A stretch of 9,715 nucleotides of DNA, from positions 1-9,715 of the forward strand of contig SCTL01000071.1 of the NCBI GenBank assembly GCA_004297495.1, given 5' to 3'. Below the pieces are notes generated by a model that was given only the letters and a program-made list of their open reading frames with translations, ran no database searches and was not told the DNA's origin. The position numbers and the translations under genes are program-made. Below, one piece after another: positions 1 through 6,926 of the stretch. Each line of letters begins with the position of its first letter. Position 1 is the first letter of the stretch. The stretch is from Verrucomicrobiota bacterium. GTDB lineage: Bacteria > Verrucomicrobiota > Verrucomicrobiia > Limisphaerales > JADLHS01.

Positions 1-1
1 C

Positions 2-280
2 GCGCAAGCCACCGACAAGCCCGCGCTCGCGGCACTGCAAAAGGAATTGCGCGACCGCTTCGGGCCGTTGCCGGCGGGCGTGGAATTGTTGCTGGCCGTC
101 GCGGAACTGAAAATTCTCGCCAGCGAAAAATCCGTGACGAGCATCGAGGTGGAGGAAGGAAAGTTGAAGCTCACGCGCCACGGGGATTTCATCACGCTGG
201 GCGGCAAGTTCCCGCGCCTGACGAAAAAGGACGCGCCGGGAAAGTTGAAAGAAATCAAGCGGCTGCTGCTGGCGTTGTGA
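2..280 (+). CDS. mfd: Transcription-repair coupling factor Mfd, C-terminal end (5'-truncated)
   Basis: Only the last 92 codons are in the window; the open frame runs in from the left edge and ends at TGA 278-280. The segment LRDRFGPLPAGVELLLAVAELK matches the family's conserved C-terminal TRCF region (consensus roughly ELxDRFGPLPxxVxxLL), and the following beta-rich tail ending in KEIKRLLLAL is also usual for Mfd. Mfd is an ATP-dependent DNA translocase that removes RNA polymerase stalled at lesions and recruits UvrA for nucleotide excision repair. The helicase and RNA-polymerase-binding domains lie outside the window, so their state cannot be judged. The gene converges on the DUF2721 gene, with 10 bp between the stop codons. 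Identification is firm for the family; the main alternative, a stand-alone TRCF-domain protein, is unlikely. Confidence 0.88.
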   Translation, partial: AQATDKPALAALQKELRDRFGPLPAGVELLLAVAELKILASEKSVTSIEVEEGKLKLTRHGDFITLGGKFPRLTKKDAPGKLKEIKRLLLAL

Positions 281-291
281 GCGTTCAGCTC
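279..291. terminator. Possible weak hairpin between convergent genes
   Basis: GAGC (279-282) and GCTC (288-291) can pair around a 5-nt loop exactly between the mfd stop and the DUF2721 stop, followed on the + strand by TATTTC. A four-base-pair stem without a proper U tract is weak. It is listed only because a terminator is expected between these convergent genes and this is the only palindrome there. Confidence 0.2.
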
Positions 292-749
292 TATTTCAAA
301 TCCGGCTTTACCTGCTTCAACTCCAGCTTCAGCGCGACGAGCGAGAGGTGGATGTCGTAGATGAACGTGACGAGCGACGTGACCAGCGAGCCCATGCTGC
401 CGATGAAGATGAGGCTGATGACGAAGCCTTCCTCCCAATGAAACAGCGCGGTGAGAAAGAGGGTGACGATCAACACCGCCGCCAGCAGCACGCTCAACGC
501 GGCCAGCGCGATGGTGAGCCGCAGCAACCGGGCGCGGCGATAAATGATGCTGACTTGCGCGAGGGTGTGTTCGCGGTTGGGCGCGATGGGCGAGTGCAGG
601 TCCTGCGCAAGCTGGCGCGAACGGTCAATCGTGCGCGCGAGCCGGTTGGTCATCGTGAGCAGCAGCAGGCCGACGCCGGAAATCAGGATCACCGGTCCGA
701 TGGCGACTTGCAGCACGGGAATGATTTGATTGAGCGGCGTGACGATCAT
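291..749 (-). CDS. DUF2721 family small integral membrane protein
   Basis: This 152-residue protein has three hydrophobic segments, at about residues 12-34, 78-102 and 109-132. The first helix runs into ISGVGLLLLTMTNRLARTID, which resembles the hallmark N-terminal motif of DUF2721 proteins (a glycine-rich helix followed by TNR and a basic stretch). A charged linker of about 40 residues with a possible coiled coil follows, then the two-helix hairpin. The molecular function of the family is not known to me; inner-membrane location is predicted. I chose ATG at 749 because GGGGA lies 6 nt upstream. An in-frame TTG at 767 would add six residues (LPGIH after the start) and lacks such a site. It lies about 130 bp downstream of ptsI, with a nested inverted repeat between, so co-transcription is uncertain. 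Confidence 0.8.
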   Translation of the reverse strand: MIVTPLNQIIPVLQVAIGPVILISGVGLLLLTMTNRLARTIDRSRQLAQDLHSPIAPNREHTLAQVSIIYRRARLLRLTIALAALSVLLAAVLIVTLFLTALFHWEEGFVISLIFIGSMGSLVTSLVTFIYDIHLSLVALKLELKQVKPDLK

Positions 750-755
750 GTGAAT

Positions 756-759
756 CCCC
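756..759 (-). promoter_or_regulatory. Ribosome binding site of the DUF2721 gene
   Basis: GGGG followed by A on the minus strand, with 6 nt to the ATG at 749, is a partial Shine-Dalgarno match. It supports ATG 749 over the in-frame TTG at 767. Confidence 0.4.
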
Positions 760-767
760 GGAAGCAA

Positions 768-851
768 GGAGCGCGGACGCCTCGTCCGCGTGCTGAAACC
801 AAACTCGCGGACGAGGCGTCCGCGCTCCGTTCCGCCTGCTCACGTCGGCGG
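768..851. repeat. Nested palindromic intergenic repeat, three potential stems
   Basis: Two perfectly complementary 23-nt arms lie at 768-790 and 806-828, separated by a 15-nt A-rich loop (791-805). Each arm is itself palindromic: the right arm reads CGCGGACG-AGG-CGTCCGCG before CGCTCC, so an 8-bp hairpin with a 3-nt loop can form in each arm as an alternative to the long cruciform. Next to it is a third small stem, CCGCC (832-836) with GGCGG (847-851), around a 10-nt loop. The unit fills most of the 130-bp gap between ptsI and the DUF2721 gene. The architecture suits a dispersed REP/MITE-like element, possibly also acting as a transcript 3' stabiliser or terminator for ptsI. There is no U tract and no other copy in this window. 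Confidence 0.75.
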
Positions 852-879
852 CTACGACGGGGGTTGGAAGATTCAACTA

Positions 880-2658
880 TCATGGCTGATGATCGAACAG
901 CCCGGGCGCGGCGCGGTTCACGATGTCGTGGCAGCGCAACAGAATGTCGTGCGATGATTCGGTTGCGAGGGCGAACTGCGCCAGTTCGCGCGCCTCGGCA
1001 ATTTTGAGACGGCGGATGAGATATTTCATTGGCGCGATGAGCGCGGGCGCGGCGCTCAATTCATCCACGCCCAAACCGAGCAGGAGCGGCACGAGCATGG
1101 GATCGCCGGCCATTTCACCGCAGACGCTCACCCAGACTTTTTGCGCGTGCGCGGCGTCCACGGTGGTTTTGATCAGGCGCAGGATCGCCGGGTGCGTCGG
1201 GTCGTAAAGGTGCGCGATTTTTTCGTTCATCCGGTCCACGGCGAGCGTGTATTGGATGAGGTCGTTGGTGCCGATGCTGAAAAACTGGCTGCGGCGGGCC
1301 AGCGAATCGGCCACCAGCACGGCGGAGGGAATTTCAATCATCGTGCCGACTTCCATCCGGTCATCGAAGGGGATGTGTTTCGCGCGCAATTCCTCCTTCA
1401 ACTCGGCGAGCAATGCGTTGGCCTGATTCAATTCGTCCAGGCCGGAGATCATCGGATACATCATCTTCACGTTGCCCTCGGCGCTGGCGCGGAGGATGGC
1501 GCGGAGTTGCGCGCTGAAAATATCCGTCTGCGCGAGACAGAACCGGATGGCGCGCCAGCCGAGGAACGGATTCATCTCGGTGGGCACGTGCAGGTGCGAG
1601 AGCAATTTGTCGCCGCCGAGATCGAGTGTGCGGATGACGACGGGATGCGGCTTGAGCCGCGCGGCGACTTCGCGATAGGCCTGGAATTGCTCCTCTTCGC
1701 TCGGAGGCGCGTCGCGATTGATGAAAAGGTACTCGGTGCGGAAAAGGCCCACGCCATCCGCGCCGTTGGCCAGCACGTCGGCGGCGTTGGCGGCGGATTC
1801 GATGTTCGCAGAGAGAAAAACGCGGTGATTGTCCAGCGTGATGGCGGGCTGGGTGACGACTTCGCGCAATTTTTCCTCGAGCGTGACCTGCTTGCGCACC
1901 AACTGGCCGTACTCGAAAAGCGTCTGGTCCGTCGGGTCAACGATGATGAGACCGTTGTAGCCGTCGAGCAAAGCATACTGGCCGGTCTCCAATTCCTGAC
2001 TCGCGGTCTTCAAGCCGACGACGGCGGGGATGCGCAGGGAGTGGGAGAGAATGGCGGAGTGCGAAGTCTTGCTGCCGATGTCCGTCGCAAAGCCGAGCAC
2101 TTTTTTCCGGTCCAGTTGCGCGGTCTTCGACGGCGTGAGGTCGTGCGCGATGATGATGCACGGTTCGGTCAGGTGGCGCAGGTCCACGTCGTTGTCGTGG
2201 CCGGCGAGATGGCTGATGACGCGGGAGGCGACGTCGCGCAAGTCGCTCGCGCGTTCGCGGAGATACTCGTCGTTCATGGCGGCGAGCGCGCCGGCGTAAC
2301 GCTCGGCAGCGGTGTGAAACGCCCACTCGGCGTTCACGTGCTCGGCGTTGAGCATCCGGACGGTTTCTTCAATGAGCGCCGGGTCTTCGAGCACGAGGAT
2401 GTGCGCGTCAAAAATGCTGGCCTGGCCGGAGCCGATGCTCTCGGTGAGTTTGCGTTGAACCTCCTGCAATTGCTTGCGCGTGGCGCCGAGCGCGGCTTCG
2501 AGGCGCGCGATTTCGCGGGGCGCTTCCGCTTCCGGCAACTCACGCCGCTCGACTGTGGTCCTGGCCTTGTCGAGCACCACGATGCGGCCGCGCGCGACTC
2601 CGGTCGAGGCCGCGATGCCCCGCAGAATTTTTTCGCCTTTGTGCAGCCGGTCGGCCAT
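880..2658 (-). CDS. ptsI: Phosphoenolpyruvate-protein phosphotransferase (PTS enzyme I)
   Basis: Enzyme I takes phosphate from PEP onto its own histidine and passes it to HPr, feeding sugar PTS or regulatory PTS branches in the cytoplasm. The 592-residue protein is near the usual length (about 575) and complete. In order: an N-terminal domain with the HPr-binding helices (to about residue 150); the phosphohistidine motif GSKTSHSAIL with H200; then a PEP-binding TIM barrel with GLFRTEYLF (R307), VIRTLDLGGDK (R343), the metal-site EVGTMIEIPSA (E442 region) and SIGTNDLIQYTLAVDR (D465 region), and the catalytic cysteine in VCGEMAGD (C513). No GAF or HPr domain is fused on, so it is a plain PtsI, not PtsP or a multiphosphoryl protein. 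There is no ptsH or EII gene in the window. The ATG at 2658 has no clear Shine-Dalgarno but fits the family start (KGEKILRGIAAS). It starts 53 bp after the receiver-kinase gene and is probably co-transcribed. Confidence 0.93.
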   Translation of the reverse strand: MADRLHKGEKILRGIAASTGVARGRIVVLDKARTTVERRELPEAEAPREIARLEAALGATRKQLQEVQRKLTESIGSGQASIFDAHILVLEDPALIEETVRMLNAEHVNAEWAFHTAAERYAGALAAMNDEYLRERASDLRDVASRVISHLAGHDNDVDLRHLTEPCIIIAHDLTPSKTAQLDRKKVLGFATDIGSKTSHSAILSHSLRIPAVVGLKTASQELETGQYALLDGYNGLIIVDPTDQTLFEYGQLVRKQVTLEEKLREVVTQPAITLDNHRVFLSANIESAANAADVLANGADGVGLFRTEYLFINRDAPPSEEEQFQAYREVAARLKPHPVVIRTLDLGGDKLLSHLHVPTEMNPFLGWRAIRFCLAQTDIFSAQLRAILRASAEGNVKMMYPMISGLDELNQANALLAELKEELRAKHIPFDDRMEVGTMIEIPSAVLVADSLARRSQFFSIGTNDLIQYTLAVDRMNEKIAHLYDPTHPAILRLIKTTVDAAHAQKVWVSVCGEMAGDPMLVPLLLGLGVDELSAAPALIAPMKYLIRRLKIAEARELAQFALATESSHDILLRCHDIVNRAAPGLFDHQP

Positions 2659-2711
2659 GCGGCCAACTTAAACAAAGCGGGGAGCGACGGGAAGTTTTTT
2701 GCGCGGTCGGC

Positions 2712-3989
2712 TCAGGGATGGGCCAGCAGCTTTTGCCAGAGCGATTCGTTCAACACGGCTTTCTTGAGAAAGTCCTGTCCGTTGTCCGGATGCACGGCAC
2801 GGTCGGGATTCATGGGCAGCCGGATCTTGAACGTGGTGCCGCGGCCCGGGCCGCTCTCGGCCTCAATCTTGCCGCCGTGATGATAGACGATGAAAAAGCA
2901 CGCCATGAGATTGATGCCGTACTCCGCCGGCGTGTCGCCGCGGACGACGAACGGATCGAACAGCACGCGCACGGCTTCCTGCGGCAAGCCGGGGCCGTTG
3001 TCGGAAACGCGAATTTCTATCTCGGGCTTCTTGTCGTCACCCGCGACACTGGCGGTAAAAGTGATCTTGCTGCCATCGGGCAAACTGGCCAGTTCGTCGC
3101 GCAACAGCAGATCAAACACCCGCAGCAGTTTCGGTTCATCGGCCTTGAAGTTGGGCAAATCCACCGGGATGTCGTTCGCCACGGTGATTTTCTTGGCGGC
3201 GAGTTTCGCGTGGATCGGATCGAGGCTGCGCTGGACGAGGTCGCGCGCGGTGACGAAATCGGCGAATTGCGCCGGGGAAGCGTCGGAGGCGGCCCAAAGG
3301 TCTTTGAGCAGATTGTTGATGCGCTCGATCTGGCCCTGGACGCTGTGATAGTAGTCGCGCCAGAAATCCGGATCGCGCAGCCCCGGCAGGCCGGCGCGTT
3401 CCTCCTCCAGCTTGGCGGGCGCTAGATCGAGAAACGTTTTCACCGCGACGAGCGCGTTGCGGATGTGATGGCTCAGGCCCGCCGCGAGCAAACCCAGACT
3501 CACGAGCCGGTCGGCAATCATCATGTTGTGCAGCACGGAAAGTTTTTCACGGAGCAATTCGTCGCGCTCGCGTTGCAACACGAAAAATTCCAAAGCGCGT
3601 TTGAGCGTCTGCTCCAGTTGCGGCGGATCCCAGGGCTTGCTGACGAATTTGTAGATGGCGCCGGAATTGACGGCGTTGATCGCGGCTTCGAGGTCGGAGT
3701 AAGCGGTGGCGAGAATGCGGACGATGCCGGGGTTCAGGGTGCGGGCGCGTTCGAGCAGCCAGACGCCTTTCTCGCCGGGCATGCGCTGGTCGGTCATGAG
3801 CAGGCCGATTTCGTCGGCATGAGCCTCGAGCAGTTTCAAGCCGTCCTGGGCGTTGGAAGCAGTCAGGATGCGGAACTGCTCGTTGAAGGCGCGCGTAAAA
3901 CCCTTGAGCGACTTCTCCTCGTCGTCCACATAAAGGATGATAAAGCGTTTGTAGTCCGGCTGCGTCATGTGAGGGTCTGGGGAGTTCAT
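2712..3989 (-). CDS. Response regulator with C-terminal histidine-kinase-like domain (PhcR/PhcQ-like)
   Basis: A 425-residue soluble protein. Residues about 15-135 form a receiver domain with acidic D22/D23, phospho-acceptor D67 in MTDQRMPGEKG, T95 and K118; the tail TAYSDLEAAINAVNSG...KPWD is typical of RpfG/PhcR-type receivers. A helical linker (about 136-165) leads to a dimerisation-like helix with LSHHIRNAL (H174) and an ATPase-like domain with SDNGPGLP (D330), FDPF (344-347) and a C-terminal HGGKIEAESGPGRGTTF. Several catalytic signatures are changed: H-box Glu is His (H175), the N-box Asn positions read L and D (about 294-298), and G2 reads EYGINL instead of GxGLGL. It may therefore be a poor or inactive kinase. 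It lacks a DNA-binding domain. In Ralstonia PhcR has the same receiver-plus-kinase layout. Its ATG is 1 nt past the kinase gene's stop, and AAAGG 5 nt upstream favours this start over the ATG at 3968. Confidence 0.82.
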   Translation of the reverse strand: MNSPDPHMTQPDYKRFIILYVDDEEKSLKGFTRAFNEQFRILTASNAQDGLKLLEAHADEIGLLMTDQRMPGEKGVWLLERARTLNPGIVRILATAYSDLEAAINAVNSGAIYKFVSKPWDPPQLEQTLKRALEFFVLQRERDELLREKLSVLHNMMIADRLVSLGLLAAGLSHHIRNALVAVKTFLDLAPAKLEEERAGLPGLRDPDFWRDYYHSVQGQIERINNLLKDLWAASDASPAQFADFVTARDLVQRSLDPIHAKLAAKKITVANDIPVDLPNFKADEPKLLRVFDLLLRDELASLPDGSKITFTASVAGDDKKPEIEIRVSDNGPGLPQEAVRVLFDPFVVRGDTPAEYGINLMACFFIVYHHGGKIEAESGPGRGTTFKIRLPMNPDRAVHPDNGQDFLKKAVLNESLWQKLLAHP

Positions 3990-3990
3990 G

Positions 3991-5418
3991 TCAGCCTTTG
4001 GTTGGAAAATCCAGCGTAAACTCGCAAAACTTTCCCGGCTCCGAACGCACCGTGATCCGCCCGCCGGATTCCTGCATGATGCGATAGCAAATGCTCAGTC
4101 CCAGGCCCATGCCTTCGCCAACGTCTTTGGTGGTGAAGAATGGATCAAAAACCTTGTCCAGATTTTCCTTGGCGATGCCCGGGCCGTTGTCGCGGACGAC
4201 GACAAAACTGTGATCGCCTTCCGTGCGGCCTTCGATCCAGATGGTGGGGCGCTCGCCGTTGTTGAACGGTTTGTGGGGCAGGGCGTCGAGGGAATTTTGC
4301 ACCAGGTTGAGCAAAAGCTGGATGAGTTTGTTTTTGTTGGCGCGCACGGTGTAGGCGGACGGAAGTTTTTGTTCGATCAGTACTTTGTCCTTCCATTCAT
4401 TGCTCAGGAAACGCAATCCGGATTCCAACGCCGCCGCCACGTCCACGAGGTCGAGGTGCTCGGTGTCGGGGTGTGTGAACATGCGCAGGTCGGACACGAT
4501 GTCCTTCACGCGATCCACGCCGTCTTCCACGTCCTTCAAGATGTCCTGGTACTCCTCCAACTGCTCTGGCGCGAGGTATTTGCCTTTCTGACGTAAAGTG
4601 TAGAGGCCGGTCTTGGCGTAGTTGATGGGGTTGTTGATCTCGTGAATGATGCCCGCGCTCATGCGGCCGAGCGAGGCGAGCTTTTCGGACTGCACGAGTT
4701 GCAATTCGGCCTCGGTCAGTTTCTGGATCGTGTCTTCGAGTTTCTTGTTGGTGTTCTCGAGCACCACGTTCTGACCGGTCAACTTCTCGTTGGAATGCTC
4801 CAGGGCCTCGCGGTTGCGGTCCAACTCGAAGCGCAGGGCGAATTCGCGGAAGCGCGACTTGCTGTGGAAATAGCTCCCCGTGATCACGATCACGCCGGTG
4901 AGCACGAGGAAATAAAGGTTGTTCACGAACTCACCGATCGTAGTGCGATTGATGGAGCCGTGCGCAAACGAAGCGACCGCATAGAGCACGATCACCAACG
5001 CGGCGGCGGTCAGGCTTTCCCAAAAAGTCCAGTGCAGCACGAAGGCCAGCACCAGCAACACGAGATTCAGCCCCGCGTAATACGGCGAGGTCGCCCCGTC
5101 CGGCGACGCATAAATCATCCAGGCGATGAAAGAAGCGGGAATGAGAAACAGCGTCACCCCCAGCATCCGGTACCGCCGGTGACCGAAAGGCGTCAGCAGG
5201 ATGCCGAGGAATAACCCAATGACGAGAGACGAGACAAACCGCAGTTGCAGAAACTGGCTGACCAGGTCCGGATACATCGCGCGGTCCAGGACGTAACCCG
5301 CGGGCATCAGCAACATACCGATCACACAGGCGACCTTGAAGTTGCTGATCGTCACCTGCCGGTCGTACTCGGCGTAGGCGGACAGCACTTCGCGGCTGAC
5401 TGGAGGATCGTTATGCAT
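3991..5418 (-). CDS. Six-TM sensor histidine kinase (PhcS-like)
   Basis: A 475-residue membrane kinase. Six hydrophobic segments fall at about residues 27-45, 60-77, 84-103, 116-130, 134-152 and 165-183, with very short loops, so the signal is probably sensed in or near the membrane, as for lipophilic signals. A coiled-coil linker (about 195-245) precedes a HisKA domain with phospho-accepting H259 in IIHEINNPINYAKTG. The HATPase domain is canonical: N-box N371/N375 (LLLNLVQNSLDAL), G1 RDNGPGI (D410), F-box FDPFFTT (424-430), and G2 GMGLGLSICYRI. It should phosphorylate the neighbouring receiver protein. Its ATG overlaps the end of the methyltransferase gene by 8 nt (ATGCATAA), implying translational coupling. 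Gene position and topology resemble PhcS of Ralstonia, the sensor for 3-hydroxy fatty acid methyl esters; the ligand here is inferred only. Confidence 0.87.
   Translation of the reverse strand: MHNDPPVSREVLSAYAEYDRQVTISNFKVACVIGMLLMPAGYVLDRAMYPDLVSQFLQLRFVSSLVIGLFLGILLTPFGHRRYRMLGVTLFLIPASFIAWMIYASPDGATSPYYAGLNLVLLVLAFVLHWTFWESLTAAALVIVLYAVASFAHGSINRTTIGEFVNNLYFLVLTGVIVITGSYFHSKSRFREFALRFELDRNREALEHSNEKLTGQNVVLENTNKKLEDTIQKLTEAELQLVQSEKLASLGRMSAGIIHEINNPINYAKTGLYTLRQKGKYLAPEQLEEYQDILKDVEDGVDRVKDIVSDLRMFTHPDTEHLDLVDVAAALESGLRFLSNEWKDKVLIEQKLPSAYTVRANKNKLIQLLLNLVQNSLDALPHKPFNNGERPTIWIEGRTEGDHSFVVVRDNGPGIAKENLDKVFDPFFTTKDVGEGMGLGLSICYRIMQESGGRITVRSEPGKFCEFTLDFPTKG
3995..3999 (-). promoter_or_regulatory. 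Ribosome binding site of the receiver-kinase gene
   Basis: AAAGG on the minus strand, inside the last codons of the sensor kinase, with 5 nt to the ATG at 3989. It supports this start over the in-frame ATG 21 nt downstream, which has no such site. Confidence 0.5.
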
Positions 5419-6832
5419 GTTCCGGTTTTCGGACTTCGATAAAAATATTCACCTCGGTGTCATCGTTGAACACCTGTACCTCATCTGCGCTGGCACTTTC
5501 GGGCACCAACGTGGCGCCGCCGGCGGGCGTGCGATAGATCAAATGCCAGTCGAGCAAGAACTCCATCATGTGCCGGAACGGTTTGCGATCATCCACATTG
5601 GTGGCCACGAGCAAGCCGCCGGGCGCGAGTTGCTGATGGAAGATGTTCATCAAATGCTGGCAGGTGCGGTCGGAAAGATAATCGAACAACCCCGCGCAAT
5701 AGATCAGATCGTAAATGCCCGCGCCGGGGTTCTGCCGGCGCCCGCCTTCCTTCAGGAGTTGGTGCACGGATTTTTTTTCAAACTTGATCGGAGTCCGCCG
5801 GCCCGCGCGCTGTTTTGCCACCGTCAGAAGCGACGTGGCGTAATCCAGCGTTTCCTGGTTGAAATCCAGCAAGGTAAATTCGGCGTGATCGCTCACCGCT
5901 TCACTTTCCAGAAACTGTTGCACTTCGTACGCCGGGCCGCAGCCGAGATTGAGAATGCGCACCGGCTGGCCCCGCCGCGCGCCGCGCAAACATTCGCGCT
6001 TGAGACAGGTCTTGAGATACTTGATGCGGTTGCGATGCGCCTCGGCAGGCCATTGGCGCAGGAACCACAGGTTCACCAGCCGGGCGTACATGGAATCGCC
6101 CTCGAACGGATCGCGCAGAATCATGTTCACCATCTCGTAATCGCCCGCGTACCCAAGCGGCTTGAGGAAGGTCCGTCGTCCAAACGGCGCGCACATCATC
6201 AAGGGATGCAACTGTCGCTGCGCGAAACTTTCGTGCGCGCCGCGCAACTCCGGCGGGATGGTGGCCGAGAGCGCCTCCATGCGTTCATGCATCGCGTTGA
6301 AAGCGGGGACGACTTGCGCGCCCATTTTTTCTTCGACCTCGTGCCGGGCCTGGGCCAGGTCGCCGGGGTAGCGCGCCTTCAACTCCAGTTCCACCTGGTC
6401 CACCCAGAGGCGCAGGTCGTGCAGGAAGGATTGCATGTCCGCCATCACGACTTTGAATTCGGGGAGGATGTGATAGACCTTCTGCCATTCCGCCAGGAAT
6501 TCCTCGAACTGGTGCTTGACCGCGCCGTTGCGGAATGAGTCCCCCGCAAACAGAAAATCCAGCCAGTCTTTTTCGTTCAACGTCACTTCATAGATGGCGG
6601 AAGTGCCGGCGTCCAAGACCGTGCGCGTGACCGCCCGGCCGGAATAGACGGCGCGTTGGGCGAAGGTGATCTGGAATTCGCCGAGCGCCTCGGAAACCCG
6701 CAGCACGCGGCTCTCGCCGTACACCTCGAACACCGCCTGATGCCGCGAGAGGCGCAGCAACGCACCCTGCCGCGCGTCGCCTGCGGCGGCGCGGAATGAA
6801 ACTCCGTTCGTCTTTACTTCTGTTGCTTCCAT
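5411..6832 (-). CDS. SAM-dependent methyltransferase, PhcB-like (3-hydroxy fatty acid methyl ester synthase family)
   Basis: A 473-residue soluble protein. The C-terminal half is a class I Rossmann methyltransferase: motif I LNLGCGPAYEV (about 295-304), acidic motif LLDFNQETLDYA (D323), and YDLIYCAGLFDYLSD (374-388), a common post-motif. Before it lies KPLGYAGDYEMVNMI (about 224-238), which I recognise as characteristic of proteins annotated as extracellular factor 3-hydroxypalmitic acid methyl ester biosynthesis (PhcB). Residues about 110-200 look helical. Residues 1-100 are beta-rich and PilZ-like in pattern but lack a clear RxxxR motif. By homology it would methylate the carboxyl of a 3-hydroxy fatty acid to make a diffusible signal. 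It heads a tight trio with a sensor kinase and receiver-kinase, as PhcB does. The ATG at 6832 has a weak GAGAAAG upstream. Substrate remains unproven; another small-molecule methyltransferase role is possible. Confidence 0.78.
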   Translation of the reverse strand: MEATEVKTNGVSFRAAAGDARQGALLRLSRHQAVFEVYGESRVLRVSEALGEFQITFAQRAVYSGRAVTRTVLDAGTSAIYEVTLNEKDWLDFLFAGDSFRNGAVKHQFEEFLAEWQKVYHILPEFKVVMADMQSFLHDLRLWVDQVELELKARYPGDLAQARHEVEEKMGAQVVPAFNAMHERMEALSATIPPELRGAHESFAQRQLHPLMMCAPFGRRTFLKPLGYAGDYEMVNMILRDPFEGDSMYARLVNLWFLRQWPAEAHRNRIKYLKTCLKRECLRGARRGQPVRILNLGCGPAYEVQQFLESEAVSDHAEFTLLDFNQETLDYATSLLTVAKQRAGRRTPIKFEKKSVHQLLKEGGRRQNPGAGIYDLIYCAGLFDYLSDRTCQHLMNIFHQQLAPGGLLVATNVDDRKPFRHMMEFLLDWHLIYRTPAGGATLVPESASADEVQVFNDDTEVNIFIEVRKPEHA

Positions 6833-6863
6833 TGCTTTCTCAATTCCATCAATGAAACCCGCC

Positions 6864-6897
6864 GCCCCGCCGGCGCTTTTGCCGGCGAGGCGGGGGC
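6864..6897. terminator. GC-rich hairpin between porin and methyltransferase genes
   Basis: CGCCGGC (6868-6874) pairs perfectly with GCCGGCG (6881-6887) around a 6-nt loop, and the flanks GCCCC and GGGGGC can extend it with a bulge. It sits in the 94-bp spacer downstream of the porin stop. On the minus strand the hairpin is followed by GGGTTTCATT, which is a poor U tract, so it may be a leaky terminator or 3'-end stabiliser separating the porin from the signalling genes. Confidence 0.4.
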
Positions 6898-6926
6898 GTT
6901 CGCTTACTCAACGTGCCCAGCCAAAA

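Noticed and set aside
768..828. Repeat considered as a CRISPR unit or an IS terminal repeat pair
   Set aside because: There is only one copy of an inverted pair with a 15-nt loop, no spacer series, and no room for a transposase between the arms.
348..1007. 219-codon + strand open frame spanning the nested repeat
   Set aside because: It reads antisense through the DUF2721 gene, across the palindromic repeat and into ptsI; its Arg/Asp/Gln-rich translation is typical of a spurious frame.
1141..2880. 579-codon open frame on the + strand opposite ptsI
   Set aside because: It is antisense to a gene with every enzyme I motif, its translation is a low-complexity Val/Gly/Asp/Arg-rich string without domains, and GC-rich coding DNA commonly leaves the opposite strand open.
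5417..6538. 373-codon open frame on the + strand opposite the methyltransferase
   Set aside because: Antisense shadow of a gene with clear SAM-binding motifs; composition biased and no family resemblance.
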